The notes under the pieces are model-generated. The model did no database searches. It was not told where the DNA came from and saw only the letters and a program-made list of their open reading frames with translations. From Ideonella_A intermedia_A (GTDB lineage: Bacteria; Pseudomonadota; Gammaproteobacteria; Burkholderiales; Burkholderiaceae_C), in the NCBI GenBank assembly GCA_943370175.1, contig CALRPU020000031.1, positions 1 through 64,000 on the forward strand: a DNA stretch of 64,000 nucleotides, written 5' to 3'. Shown here one piece after another: positions 18,672 through 26,171 of this stretch (position 1 is its first letter; the number at the start of each line of letters is the position of its first letter). The position numbers were made by a program, and so were the translations under genes.

Positions 18672-18702
18672 GCGTCAGTGCTCCATTTTTGCTTCTTGCT
18701 TT

Positions 18703-18720
18703 CATCAGCCTTGGCTGATG
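18703..18720. promoter_or_regulatory. Palindrome upstream of the regulator gene
   Basis: CATCAGCC-TT-GGCTGATG is a perfect 8-bp inverted repeat lying 32-49 bp before the regulator ATG at 18671. It could be an operator for autoregulation. It contains TTGGC but differs from the CTGCCA sites. Confidence 0.4.
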
Positions 18721-18770
18721 TTTTTACGTCCGCCTGCTGGGGTTGCCCGCAGATATTGGCGATGAGCATA

Positions 18771-18784
18771 TGCCAGCGCTGGCA
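18771..18784. promoter_or_regulatory. Candidate activator site, unit 2
   Basis: TGCCAGCGCTGGCA is a perfect 14-bp palindrome flanked by a further G (CTGCCA read on the other strand). It lies about 107-120 bp upstream of the sigma-54 element at 18891, matching the position of related half sites upstream of units 1 and 3. It is a good candidate for the FisR-like enhancer site. Confidence 0.5.
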
Positions 18785-18867
18785 GTCGAGTGACCCGTGT
18801 GGCAGTTCGTGCGCTGGCGCCGCTGGCGACGCTCCTCGATGCGTCGACCTAAGTCATTGATCAACAA

Positions 18868-18883
18868 AGGATTTCCAAATCCT
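18868..18883. promoter_or_regulatory. Palindrome next to sigma-54 promoter 2
   Basis: AGGATTT-CC-AAATCCT is a perfect 7-bp inverted repeat ending 7 bp before the -24 element. Its closeness to the promoter suggests a repressor or second regulator site; no equivalent is seen at the other two promoters. Confidence 0.35.
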
Positions 18884-18890
18884 GCGCAGA

Positions 18891-18906
18891 TGGCACGCGT
18901 CTTGAG
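18891..18906 (+). promoter_or_regulatory. Sigma-54 promoter 2
   Basis: TGGCACGCGTCTTGAG matches TGGCAC-N5-TTGC at -24/-12 except for A in the -12 dinucleotide. It differs by one base from each of the elements at 12502 and 31744. It precedes the Rieske gene at 18942 with a leader of about 25 nt and GGAG before the ATG, and probably drives the long operon to 28982. Confidence 0.75.
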
Positions 18907-18941
18907 ACAGAGAGAGGGAACCCCGTCAGCCAGGAGCCCTC

Positions 18942-19559
18942 ATGAACCCCAGCCTCCAACCCCTCAGCGTTGCCACACAGCCCGGCGACCCGCAACGCCG
19001 GGTGTGGCTCTTGGCCACCGCCGCGGCAGGCGGCGCAGCCGCCGTCGCCACCGCAGTTCCCTTCGTCTCGACGCTTGCGCCCAGCGAGCGGGCGCGGGCT
19101 GCAGGCGGTCCGGTCGAGGTCGACATCAGCGACATCCCCCCCGGCGGCTCCAAGACCGTGGAATGGCGGGGCAAACCCGTGTGGGTGGTGCGGCGCACGC
19201 CGGAGATGCTGGCCGCATTGCAAGGCCGCGAGGCCGATCTGGCCGACCCCCAATCGGCACGTGACCAGCAGCCCGCCTACGCACGCAATGCCGCCCGCGC
19301 CGTGCGGCCCGAGGTTTTCGTGGCCATCGGCATCTGCACGCACCTGGGCTGCTCACCCACCGATGTGCCCAAAGGCACGGCCAACACCAGCGTGCCGGCC
19401 GATTGGCCGGGCGGCTTCTTCTGCCCTTGCCATGGCTCCACCTTCGACGGCGCGGGCCGTGTCTACAAGAACAAGCCGGCCCCCACCAATCTGGAGATTC
19501 CGCCGCACCGCTACGCCAGCGACACGCGCCTGCTCATCGGCGAAGACCCCGTGGCCTGA
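18942..19559 (+). CDS. Orphan Rieske iron-sulfur protein (PetA-like)
   Basis: A 205-residue protein with the PetA layout: a short N-terminus with twin arginine before one hydrophobic anchor (QRRVWLLATAAAGG), then a periplasmic domain. The [2Fe-2S] boxes CTHLGC and CPCHGS are intact, with the conserved downstream Pro-rich loop (KPAPTNLEIPPHRY). It resembles the ubiquinol-cytochrome c reductase subunit, yet no cytochrome b or c1 gene lies here. It is the first gene behind sigma-54 promoter 2. It may replace the housekeeping Rieske protein during sulfide oxidation, or serve another quinol-linked step. Confidence 0.88.
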   Translation: MNPSLQPLSVATQPGDPQRRVWLLATAAAGGAAAVATAVPFVSTLAPSERARAAGGPVEVDISDIPPGGSKTVEWRGKPVWVVRRTPEMLAALQGREADLADPQSARDQQPAYARNAARAVRPEVFVAIGICTHLGCSPTDVPKGTANTSVPADWPGGFFCPCHGSTFDGAGRVYKNKPAPTNLEIPPHRYASDTRLLIGEDPVA

Positions 19560-19629
19560 GCACACGACCAACGCCCGGATTCGATCTCGACCGCTTTCCA
19601 CCCACCCACCCGCGACACCAGGACCCGCC

Positions 19630-20277
19630 ATGTACTTCCGACTGCTGCACGACGATGCCACCGGGGCCGTGAGCTACCTGCTGGCCGACCTGGACACCGG
19701 CGACGCGGTGCTGGTGGACCCGCGCGGCAACGATGTGCCGCTGCTGCTGGCCATGCTGGACGAGAAGCAGCTGCGCTTGCGCTGGCTGCTGCGCACGCAT
19801 GAACACGATGACCAGCAGCGCGGCGAAGCCATCGCGCTGGGCGCCCTCGACGTGCTGGGTGCCACCCGCGTGCAACACCAGGCACCGGCGCTGGAAGACG
19901 GCGTGCTTGCTGTCGGCCACGAACACCTGCAGGTGCTGGCCACACCGGGCCACACCGCAGGTTGCCTCAGTTTCCTGTGGCGCGACCGCCTGTTCTGCGG
20001 GGGCCTTCTGGCGGTGGACGCCTGCCCGTTCCAGCCCCGCCCGGCCTTGCCGCAAGCGCTGTGGGACAGCGTGACGCAGCAGGTGTTCACACTGCCGGCC
20101 GAAACGCTGCTGTTCTGCGGCCACGCCCAGCGCTCACGCGCCGTGTCCAACGTGATGGAACAACGTCGTTGGCACCCCTGGTTCGGCGCCGCCGGTCGTG
20201 ATGAGTTCCTGGCGCGGGTGGCGACTTTGCCTCCGAAGCGGGTCGATGACACGGCGCTGGTCGCCCCGCACCACTGA
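19630..20277 (+). CDS. MBL-fold protein with degenerate metal site
   Basis: A 215-residue ETHE1-like protein. The fold is recognisable from the N-terminus (SYLLADLDTGDAVLVDPRG), THEHDDQ and GHTAGC. The motif that should read HxHxDH is HEHDDQ, and GDSLL is replaced by GGLLA. So the third metal ligand (Asp of GD) is lost and the final His of the first motif is Gln. It keeps a CGH near the C-terminus where PAHDY is usual. Persulfide dioxygenase activity is doubtful; it may bind another metal, carry sulfur or be regulatory. It is the second gene of the unit. Confidence 0.75.
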   Translation: MYFRLLHDDATGAVSYLLADLDTGDAVLVDPRGNDVPLLLAMLDEKQLRLRWLLRTHEHDDQQRGEAIALGALDVLGATRVQHQAPALEDGVLAVGHEHLQVLATPGHTAGCLSFLWRDRLFCGGLLAVDACPFQPRPALPQALWDSVTQQVFTLPAETLLFCGHAQRSRAVSNVMEQRRWHPWFGAAGRDEFLARVATLPPKRVDDTALVAPHH

Positions 20278-20314
20278 TCACCCACCCTCATCCATTCACG
20301 AGCTGAAAGACCCC

Positions 20315-20743
20315 ATGACCACCCCTTACGCCTTCGCCATCGAACTGCCCTTGCCTTTGCCAGCCGCCGTCGACGCCTTGCGCGCCGCCCTTGCCGCAGA
20401 ACAGATGGGTATCGTCAGCGAGGTCGATGTGCAGGCCACGCTGAAGGCCAAGCTGGACCTGGACAGCCACCCGCAAAAGCTGCTGGGCATTTGCAGCCCA
20501 AGGATCGCGCACGCCTTGATGGGCGCCGAACCGGACATCGCTGCGCTGTTGCCCTGCGGCGGCGGTGCTTCGGAGCCCGTACCGGGCCACACACGCATCG
20601 TGCTGCAAGACCCGCGCGTGATCGCAGCGCTCTCGGACAACACGGAAGTGCGCGCCGCCTGCGAAATGGCCCGCGCCACGCTGCGCCGCGTGGTGGACCG
20701 GCTGGCCACCGACATCGCAGCCATGCCTGCTGTGGCCGCCTAG
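20315..20743 (+). CDS. DUF302-family protein
   Basis: A 142-residue DUF302 protein. The family features are the first strand (YAFAIELPLPL), then the helix ALRAALAAEQMGIVSEVDVQ, the conserved LGICSPRIAHALMGAEPDI segment with a cysteine, and the LLPCGGG loop with a second cysteine. Members are small dimeric proteins common in sulfur oxidation clusters, of unproven function; binding of a metal or sulfur species by the cysteines is a guess. It starts at ATG 20315, 37 bp after the MBL gene. Confidence 0.8.
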   Translation: MTTPYAFAIELPLPLPAAVDALRAALAAEQMGIVSEVDVQATLKAKLDLDSHPQKLLGICSPRIAHALMGAEPDIAALLPCGGGASEPVPGHTRIVLQDPRVIAALSDNTEVRAACEMARATLRRVVDRLATDIAAMPAVAA

Positions 20744-20766
20744 AACACTCGCAAGGCGCACCCACC

Positions 20767-21276
20767 ATGACGACGACTGCCCTCGCATTTTCTGTCTCCC
20801 GTTTGCAGCACCTTGCTGTGGGGGTCACCCTCGCGCTGTCGGGAGTGGCTTGGGCAGCACCTGCGACGCCAGGCCAACCCTTCGCCCCCATCGTCACCAC
20901 CGACCAGCACGACCGCACGCTGCGCACCGAGCCCACCACGCGCACCTTGCTGTTTGCCGCCGACAAGAAGGCCAGCGACCTGGTGACAGAGGGTCTGCAG
21001 CCCTTCGGCGCCGACGCACTGACAGCGCGCCAGGCGGTCTTCATCGCCGACATCCATGCGATGCCAGCGCTCATCACCAGGATGTTTGCCCTGCCCGCGT
21101 TGCGGCAAGTGCCGTTCGCCGTTGGCCTGGTGCGCGACGCCGCACTGGCCGCCGACCTGCCGCACAACAAAGGCCAGGTGACGCTGATTGCGCTGCGCGA
21201 CGGCGTGGTGCAACAGATCAGCTACGTCACCAACGCAGCCGAGTTACTGCAGGCGCTGGCCTTGCCCGTGCGCTGA
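20767..21276 (+). CDS. Exported protein of unknown function
   Basis: A 169-residue protein with a Sec signal peptide (hydrophobic HLAVGVTLALSGVAWA then APATPG). The mature part looks like a small alpha/beta domain of the thioredoxin or FMN-carrier kind (TRTLLFAADKKASDLVTEGL, then FIADIHAMPALITRMFALP and KGQVTLIALRDG). No cysteine is apparent in the mature part, so it is not a thiol carrier by itself. It sits 23 bp after the DUF302 gene. A periplasmic role in the sulfur island is inferred from position. Confidence 0.7.
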   Translation: MTTTALAFSVSRLQHLAVGVTLALSGVAWAAPATPGQPFAPIVTTDQHDRTLRTEPTTRTLLFAADKKASDLVTEGLQPFGADALTARQAVFIADIHAMPALITRMFALPALRQVPFAVGLVRDAALAADLPHNKGQVTLIALRDGVVQQISYVTNAAELLQALALPVR

Positions 21277-21345
21277 TCGCCCATCGCTTTTGATCACCTT
21301 CACCCCCGCTTCTCGCTTCTTCCATTCCAACAACGGAAACTCACC

Positions 21346-21762
21346 ATGAAATCGACTTCCCTCATCGCTCTGAGCATCGCCCTGCTGGGTGCCACATCGG
21401 CCAACGCTGCTGAATTGTTTGTCAACATCCATTCTGGCCAGCCCATGGCCCAAGGTGCGGGTCTGGCCATCGCCACCCAGGCCCTTGAGCAGAAAGCCGA
21501 AGTCCGGATCCTGTTGTGCGATGCCGCCGGCGACATCGCCTTGGTTGGCAAGGAAATGCCCACCCTCAAGCCACGCAACGTCACGCCGCAGCAGATCCTG
21601 CAGGGCGTGATCAAGGCTGGCGCCAAGGTCGAGGTCTGCGCGCTGTACCTGCCCAACACCGGCAAGCAGGCCAGCGACCTGATCCCCGGCGTCACCGCCG
21701 CCAAGCCGGCCGAGGTTGCTGCCTACCTGCTCAAGCCCTCGGTCAGCACCCTGGCGTTCTGA
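21346..21762 (+). CDS. Periplasmic DsrE/DsrF-like sulfur-carrier family protein
   Basis: A 138-residue protein. A signal peptide (MKSTSLIALSIALLGATSANA) is followed by a DsrE-fold domain (ELFVNIHSG, then GAGLAIATQALEQKAEVRIL and an LLCDAAG strand-loop). Cysteines at LLCDA and EVCALYL are candidate sulfur-binding sites. Cytoplasmic DsrE/TusD proteins pass persulfide sulfur; exported members are common in sulfide-oxidising bacteria. The gene is in line with its neighbours and probably co-transcribed from sigma-54 promoter 2. Confidence 0.8.
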   Translation: MKSTSLIALSIALLGATSANAAELFVNIHSGQPMAQGAGLAIATQALEQKAEVRILLCDAAGDIALVGKEMPTLKPRNVTPQQILQGVIKAGAKVEVCALYLPNTGKQASDLIPGVTAAKPAEVAAYLLKPSVSTLAF

Positions 21763-21922
21763 CCGGCCACTCGCACCTCAGGGTCATGCCGCCCGGCCCC
21801 CACCCCCCGGGCGGGGGCCCATGCCTCGAAGCACCGCCCGCTGAAGTCGGGACAAGCGTGCAGTGTCAGGAGATTTTCCAGATGGATTTCATTGGCCTGT
21901 ACCCCAGCCCAGTTTGCAAGAC

Positions 21923-22357
21923 ATGACACCCGACACAACAAGCGCCGATGCCTCCAGCGTTTACGAACAACTGGGTGGTGAGTCCGCCATCCGCCGACTC
22001 GTCGACCGCTTTTACGCCCTGATGGACGAACTGCCCGAGGCCTACGGCGTGCGCCGCATGCACCCTGAAAGCCTTGCAGGCAGCGCCGACAGCCTGTTCA
22101 AGTTCCTCAGTGGCTGGTTTGGCGGGCCGCCGCTGTACATCCGCGAACGCGGGCATCCCCGGTTACGCATGCGCCATGCGCCGTACAGCGTGGGGCCCAC
22201 CGAGCGTGACGAATGGCTCTTGTGCATGCACCAGGCCCTGGCCGAACTGGTGGTCGATGAACGGCTGAGAGCCGGCGTCATTCGGGCCTTCGACGAAATG
22301 GCCGGCCACTTGGTGAACACAGAGGCCTCAGCCTCATCGCCGTGCCCGGCGCATTGA
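21923..22357 (+). CDS. Truncated hemoglobin (group II)
   Basis: A 144-residue globin of the truncated group II type: N-terminal SSVYEQLGGESAIRRLVDRF, the helical core FLSGWFGGPPLYIRERGHP with the group II-specific YIRERGHP feature, a proximal His region LRMRHAPYSV, and GPTERDEWLLCMHQAL at the end. It would bind haem with O2, NO or sulfide as ligands. Placement inside a sulfide operon suggests a role in oxygen or sulfide handling. The start is ATG 21923, after a 160-bp gap with a GC-rich inverted repeat. Confidence 0.88.
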   Translation: MTPDTTSADASSVYEQLGGESAIRRLVDRFYALMDELPEAYGVRRMHPESLAGSADSLFKFLSGWFGGPPLYIRERGHPRLRMRHAPYSVGPTERDEWLLCMHQALAELVVDERLRAGVIRAFDEMAGHLVNTEASASSPCPAH

Positions 22358-22384
22358 CCCCATATCACCCACCTGAGAGCGTCC

Positions 22385-23164
22385 ATGTTCCCCACATTCC
22401 CGAACCACCAGCTTCGCCGCTTGATTGCCATCACAGGTCTTGCTTTGCTGGCGGCCTTTCCCGTATCGGCCCAGACACTGCGCATGTACGGGCCAGGTGG
22501 ACCGGCACCCGCCATGAAGGAAGCGGCAGGCGCCTTCGAGCGCCAGGGCGGCGCCAGGGTCGAGGTGGTGGCCGGCCCCACCCCGCAGTGGCTGCCCCAG
22601 GCGAAGGCCGATGCCGACCTGATCTACAGCGGCTCAGAAACGATGATGACGGACTTCGTGGTGGCCATGGAACCGCAGCTGGCGCACCGCCAGGTCACAC
22701 CGCTGTACCTGCGCCCACTGGCCATGCTGGTGCGACCGGGTAACCCGCGCCGCATCCGCGCGTTCGAAGACCTATTGCGGCAAGGCGTCTCGGTGTTGGT
22801 GGTCAACGGCGCTGGCCAGAACGGCGCCTGGGAAGACGCGGCCGGCCGCAAAGGCGACATACGCACCGTCAAGGCCTTGCGCGCCAATATCGTGGGCTAT
22901 GCCCGCAACAGCGCAGAAGCAAAGGCCACCTGGGAAGCCGACCCGAACATTGATGTCTGGCTGATCTGGAACATCTGGCAGGTCGCGAACCCGAAGCTCG
23001 CCGACGTGGTGGCCATTGCGCCGGACTATGCGATCTACCGGGATGCCGGCATTGCCATCACCGTGCGCGGCCAAGACAAGCCGCAGGCCAAGGCCTTTGT
23101 GGAGTTCCTGCAATCGGCCGCAGGCGCTGCGATCTTTGCCAAATGGGGCTGGACGACACCGTGA
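22385..23164 (+). CDS. AcfC-like periplasmic solute-binding protein
   Basis: A 259-residue exported binding protein (signal peptide ending PVSAQ). It follows the AcfC pattern: LRMYGPGGPAPAMKEAAG, then ADLIYSGSETMMTDF, LYLRPLAMLVRPGNPRRI, GAGQNGAWEDAAGRKGDI and WLIWNIWQVANP. Such proteins belong to the sulfate/molybdate-type binding fold. There is no ABC permease or ATPase beside it, so it may capture a sulfur oxyanion or act as a sensor. It lies 27 bp after the globin gene. Confidence 0.8.
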   Translation: MFPTFPNHQLRRLIAITGLALLAAFPVSAQTLRMYGPGGPAPAMKEAAGAFERQGGARVEVVAGPTPQWLPQAKADADLIYSGSETMMTDFVVAMEPQLAHRQVTPLYLRPLAMLVRPGNPRRIRAFEDLLRQGVSVLVVNGAGQNGAWEDAAGRKGDIRTVKALRANIVGYARNSAEAKATWEADPNIDVWLIWNIWQVANPKLADVVAIAPDYAIYRDAGIAITVRGQDKPQAKAFVEFLQSAAGAAIFAKWGWTTP

Positions 23165-23311
23165 ACGAAGCCGATGGCGGGACCCGCAGAGGTTCATGGC
23201 TCTGACTATCGCACCCATGCTATTTGTTGTTACTTATATACCGATTAACGACCAACACTTGGTTCCTGGACGGCAATGTCTGTCGCCCTTCAGCCCTTAC
23301 AGAGATACCCC
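23165..23311. other. AT-rich gap before the peroxiredoxin gene
   Basis: A 147-bp gap whose middle (about 23219-23252, TATTTGTTGTTACTTATA and following) is far more AT-rich than its surroundings. It could hold a separate promoter for the peroxiredoxin gene, but no clear -35/-10 pair or sigma-54 element was found. Confidence 0.3.
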
Positions 23312-23953
23312 ATGAGCGAAACCACTTCCAGCTTTCCCCACCTCAACGAGCCGGCACCTGAATTCAAGGCCAAGACAACCCACGGTGACCGCAGCCTGTC
23401 GGACTACAAGGGCAAGTGGCTGATCCTGTTCTCGCACCCGGCGGACTTCACGCCAGTGTGCACCACTGAATTCATCGGCTTCCAAAAGCATGCTTCCACC
23501 TTCTGCAGCATGAACTGCGAGTTGATCGGCCTGTCCATCGACAGCCTGTACTCGCACCTGGCCTGGGTGCAGAACATCAAGGAAAAGTTCGGCGTCGAGA
23601 TCAGCTTCCCCATCATTGAAGACATCAAGATGGACGTGGCCAAGGCCTACGGCATGGTGCACCCGGGTGCTGCCGATACCCAGGCTGTGCGCGCCACGTT
23701 CTTCATCGATCCCAACGGCATCCTGCGCGCGATGGTCTACTACCCGATGAGCAACGGCCGCTCGATCGACGAATTCGTCCGCCTGCTGCAGGCGATGCAA
23801 ACCAGCGACGCCAACAAGATCGCCACCCCTGAGGGCTGGACACCGGGTTGCGACGTCATCGTGCCGCCCCCGAAGACGGCCGAGGCCGTGGCCGCCCGCG
23901 CTGGCGAGGGCTACAACACGGTGGACTGGTACTTCTCGACCAAGAAGCTTTGA
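23312..23953 (+). CDS. Peroxiredoxin (Prx6/AhpC-TSA family)
   Basis: A 213-residue peroxiredoxin. The peroxidatic cysteine lies in FTPVCTTEF (about residue 50), with conserved Pro and Thr before it and the family Arg at VRATFFIDPNG. The long C-terminus with TPGCDVIVPPP and NTVDWYFSTKKL is the Prx6-like type of archaea and bacteria. It reduces peroxides and can react with persulfides. Its stop codon overlaps the next start (TTGA), so the hydrolase is translationally coupled. It probably protects against oxidants made during sulfide oxidation. Confidence 0.9.
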   Translation: MSETTSSFPHLNEPAPEFKAKTTHGDRSLSDYKGKWLILFSHPADFTPVCTTEFIGFQKHASTFCSMNCELIGLSIDSLYSHLAWVQNIKEKFGVEISFPIIEDIKMDVAKAYGMVHPGAADTQAVRATFFIDPNGILRAMVYYPMSNGRSIDEFVRLLQAMQTSDANKIATPEGWTPGCDVIVPPPKTAEAVAARAGEGYNTVDWYFSTKKL

Positions 23954-24885
23954 CCCCCTGGCTTCTCGCACTGGCTATCGTTCTGGGCTGGGGCTTGCGC
24001 AGCTTGGCCCATGCAGCGATCTTGAGCGGCTTGCGTGCACCGCGGGTGCGTTACGACGAGCCCCCGGTGGAGCTCAGTGGCATCAGCCGCGGTACGCAGG
24101 CGGTTCGAGCCGTGCAACTACCCGGTCCCGGCGGCAAGCGCCTCTTCGGCTGGCTCGTGGCGCCGGCAGCGGGCGCCAGGCTGCCGGCACCTGCCGTGCT
24201 GGTCATGCACGGTTGGGGTGGCAATGCCGCCATGATGGCCACAACGGCAGCGCCCCTGTGCGCCGCTGGCTTTGCCGTGTTGCTGCTCGATGCACGCTGC
24301 CACGGCCACAGCGACGACGAGGCTTTCACGTCCTTGCCGCGATTTGCCGAAGACATCGCTGCGGGGCTGAGCTTCCTGCGGTTGCAGCCCGAGATCGATG
24401 CCGCTCGCATGGCACTGCTGGGGCATTCGGTTGGCGCCGCAGCAGCGCTGTTGCATGCGTCAGCGCGCCACGATGTTTGTGCAGTGGTCAGCCTGTCGGC
24501 CTTTGCGCACCCGGGCGAGGTGATGCGGCGCTGGTTGGCCGAGAGGCGATTGCCCTACCTCTTGCTCGGCTGGTACATCCTGCGCCATGTGCAGCGCGTG
24601 ATCAGCGCGACGTTCGACGAAATCGCACCTGTTTTCACCCTGCGAAAGATCCGTTGCCCGGTGCTGCTGGTTCATGGGCGACAGGACGACACCGTTCCTG
24701 TCGAAGATGCGCAACGCCTGCTGAAGGCAGGAGCTCAAACCCAGCTCTTGCTGGTGGAGGGTGGGCACGACCTGCGCGCATCGCTGTTGCCTCACGCCCA
24801 TGATTTGACTCGATTCCTGCACGCAGCCTTCGCAGCTTGCGGTTCGAGCCCGCTCGCTGGCTCCCCATTCATCCCCCGTCCGTAG
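23950..24885 (+). CDS. Alpha/beta hydrolase with N-terminal membrane anchor
   Basis: A 311-residue hydrolase. The only plausible start is TTG 23950, overlapping the peroxiredoxin stop in TTGA; no in-frame ATG is nearby. The N-terminus (PWLLALAIVLGWGLRSLAHA) is hydrophobic and may anchor it. Catalytic features: oxyanion HGWGGN, nucleophile GHSVG, acid in VHGRQDDTVP and His in EGGHDL, a full triad. Relatives are FrsA/YqiA-like esterases or peptidases. The substrate is unknown; coupling to the peroxiredoxin suggests a link with lipid or thioester repair. Confidence 0.8.
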   Translation: MTPWLLALAIVLGWGLRSLAHAAILSGLRAPRVRYDEPPVELSGISRGTQAVRAVQLPGPGGKRLFGWLVAPAAGARLPAPAVLVMHGWGGNAAMMATTAAPLCAAGFAVLLLDARCHGHSDDEAFTSLPRFAEDIAAGLSFLRLQPEIDAARMALLGHSVGAAAALLHASARHDVCAVVSLSAFAHPGEVMRRWLAERRLPYLLLGWYILRHVQRVISATFDEIAPVFTLRKIRCPVLLVHGRQDDTVPVEDAQRLLKAGAQTQLLLVEGGHDLRASLLPHAHDLTRFLHAAFAACGSSPLAGSPFIPRP

Positions 24886-24905
24886 ACAAGCAAGGAGACG
24901 CCACC

Positions 24906-25253
24906 ATGGCTTACACCGAAAAATTCCAGACCCTGGCCGATGCCGCCATGACCCGCGTCGAAGGCGTTGCGCCCAATCGCGTCAACGACATGTTGGCCCA
25001 AGGGGCCGTGGCCCTGGACATCCGCGACAAGGAAGAGCACGACCTGGATCACATACCGGGGTCACTGCATGTCAGCCGCGGCAAGCTGGAGATGAACATC
25101 GAAAGCGTCATCCCGAACCTGGACACCGTCATCCTCTGCTACTGCAACGCCAACAACCGTGGCGCCTTGTCGGCAGATACCCTGCGCGGCATGGGCTACC
25201 GACAAGCGCGGTACATCACCGGCGGCTTGAAGGCGTACCGGGCACTGATCTGA
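24906..25253 (+). CDS. Single-domain rhodanese
   Basis: A 115-residue rhodanese. It has the aspartate of LDIRDKEEHD, HIPGSLHVSRG, and the active-site loop CNANNRG following CY (persulfide cysteine in CYCNANNRG), with GYRQARYITGGLKAY at the end. It would carry sulfane sulfur on the active cysteine. ATG 24906 follows AGGAG closely. It precedes two YeeE/YedE-type transporter halves, an arrangement seen in thiosulfate uptake clusters. Confidence 0.88.
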   Translation: MAYTEKFQTLADAAMTRVEGVAPNRVNDMLAQGAVALDIRDKEEHDLDHIPGSLHVSRGKLEMNIESVIPNLDTVILCYCNANNRGALSADTLRGMGYRQARYITGGLKAYRALI

Positions 25254-25306
25254 TTGGGTAAAGCAGGGCAAAGAACCGCTTCGCGCCCGCTCACCATGGC
25301 GACTTC

Positions 25307-25750
25307 ATGAACATCGACTTCGCAAACTTCACGCCGTGGGCATCGCTGGCCGGGGGCCTGGTGATTGGCCTGGCTGCTGCCATCTACCTTCTGGCCAACG
25401 GGCGCGTCGCCGGCATTGCAGGCATCGTGGCCAGTCCTCTGCGCGCCTTGCTGGCAGGCAAGAGCCTGGCGCCAGACATCAACCGCCTGCTCTTCATCCT
25501 GGGCTTGCTGCTCGCGCCATGGGTATGGCGTGTGTTTGCACCCATGCCAGCAGCGTCCGTCGATGTCGGTACGGCGGGGCTGGTGGCGGCGGGGTTGCTG
25601 GTCGGGGTCGGTGTGCGCATGGGCAATGGCTGCACCAGCGGCCATGGCGTCTGCGGCCTCAGCCGATTTTCAGGCCGCTCGCTGGTGAATGTGCTGGCCT
25701 TCATGGGTGCCGGCTTTGTCATGGTCTTCGTGCTTCGGCACGTGCTGTAG
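25307..25750 (+). CDS. YeeE/YedE-family transporter half (first)
   Basis: A 147-residue membrane protein of the YeeE/YedE type, with four hydrophobic segments and the conserved NGCTSGHGVCGLSRFS signature with two cysteines in its second half. E. coli YeeE imports thiosulfate through such cysteines; split halves often occur as PmpA/PmpB-like pairs. The second half is the next gene, 7 bp away. It probably moves thiosulfate or another sulfane sulfur species. Confidence 0.85.
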   Translation: MNIDFANFTPWASLAGGLVIGLAAAIYLLANGRVAGIAGIVASPLRALLAGKSLAPDINRLLFILGLLLAPWVWRVFAPMPAASVDVGTAGLVAAGLLVGVGVRMGNGCTSGHGVCGLSRFSGRSLVNVLAFMGAGFVMVFVLRHVL

Positions 25751-25757
25751 GTGCAAC

Positions 25758-26171
25758 ATGGGCAATCTCTTCGGACTCCTCAGCGGCCTGATCTTCGGTC
25801 TGGGCCTCATCCTGGCCGGCATGACGGAGCCGCTGAAGGTGAAAGGCTTTCTCGACCTTGCAGGTGCCTGGGACCCCAGCCTGGCCTTGGTGATGGGCGG
25901 CGCCATTGCGCTGGGCATCGTGGCCTTTGCGCAGGCCAAGAGGCGTGAACTGTCGTGGACAGGTGCGCACATCGAGATCCCCACCAACCGCACCATCGAA
26001 GCCCGGTTGATCCTGGGCGGCGTGTTGTTCGGCGCAGGTTGGGGTATCGGGGGCTTCTGCCCCGGGCCAGCGTTAGTGGCGCTGGGCAGCGGCATGGGCG
26101 AGGCGGGCATCTTCGTGGCGGCCATGCTAGTGGGCATGGTGGCTCACGACAAGTTCATGGTGAAAGCATGA
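25758..26171 (+). CDS. YeeE/YedE-family transporter half (second)
   Basis: A 137-residue membrane protein, the partner of the preceding gene. It has the FGLLSGLIFGLGLILAGMTE start, a basic loop, and the GWGIGGFCPGPALV signature with the conserved cysteine. Its stop overlaps the ATG of an exported rhodanese (ATGA at 26168-26171). The start at ATG 25758 directly follows the previous stop; a longer reading frame would overlap the upstream gene. Confidence 0.85.
   Translation: MGNLFGLLSGLIFGLGLILAGMTEPLKVKGFLDLAGAWDPSLALVMGGAIALGIVAFAQAKRRELSWTGAHIEIPTNRTIEARLILGGVLFGAGWGIGGFCPGPALVALGSGMGEAGIFVAAMLVGMVAHDKFMVKA

Noticed and set aside
21780..21830. GC-rich inverted repeat (GGCCCCC / GGGGGCC) between DsrE and globin genes
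   Set aside because: The stem is short with a long loop and no U tract follows, so I do not call it a terminator; it may be chance in C-rich DNA.
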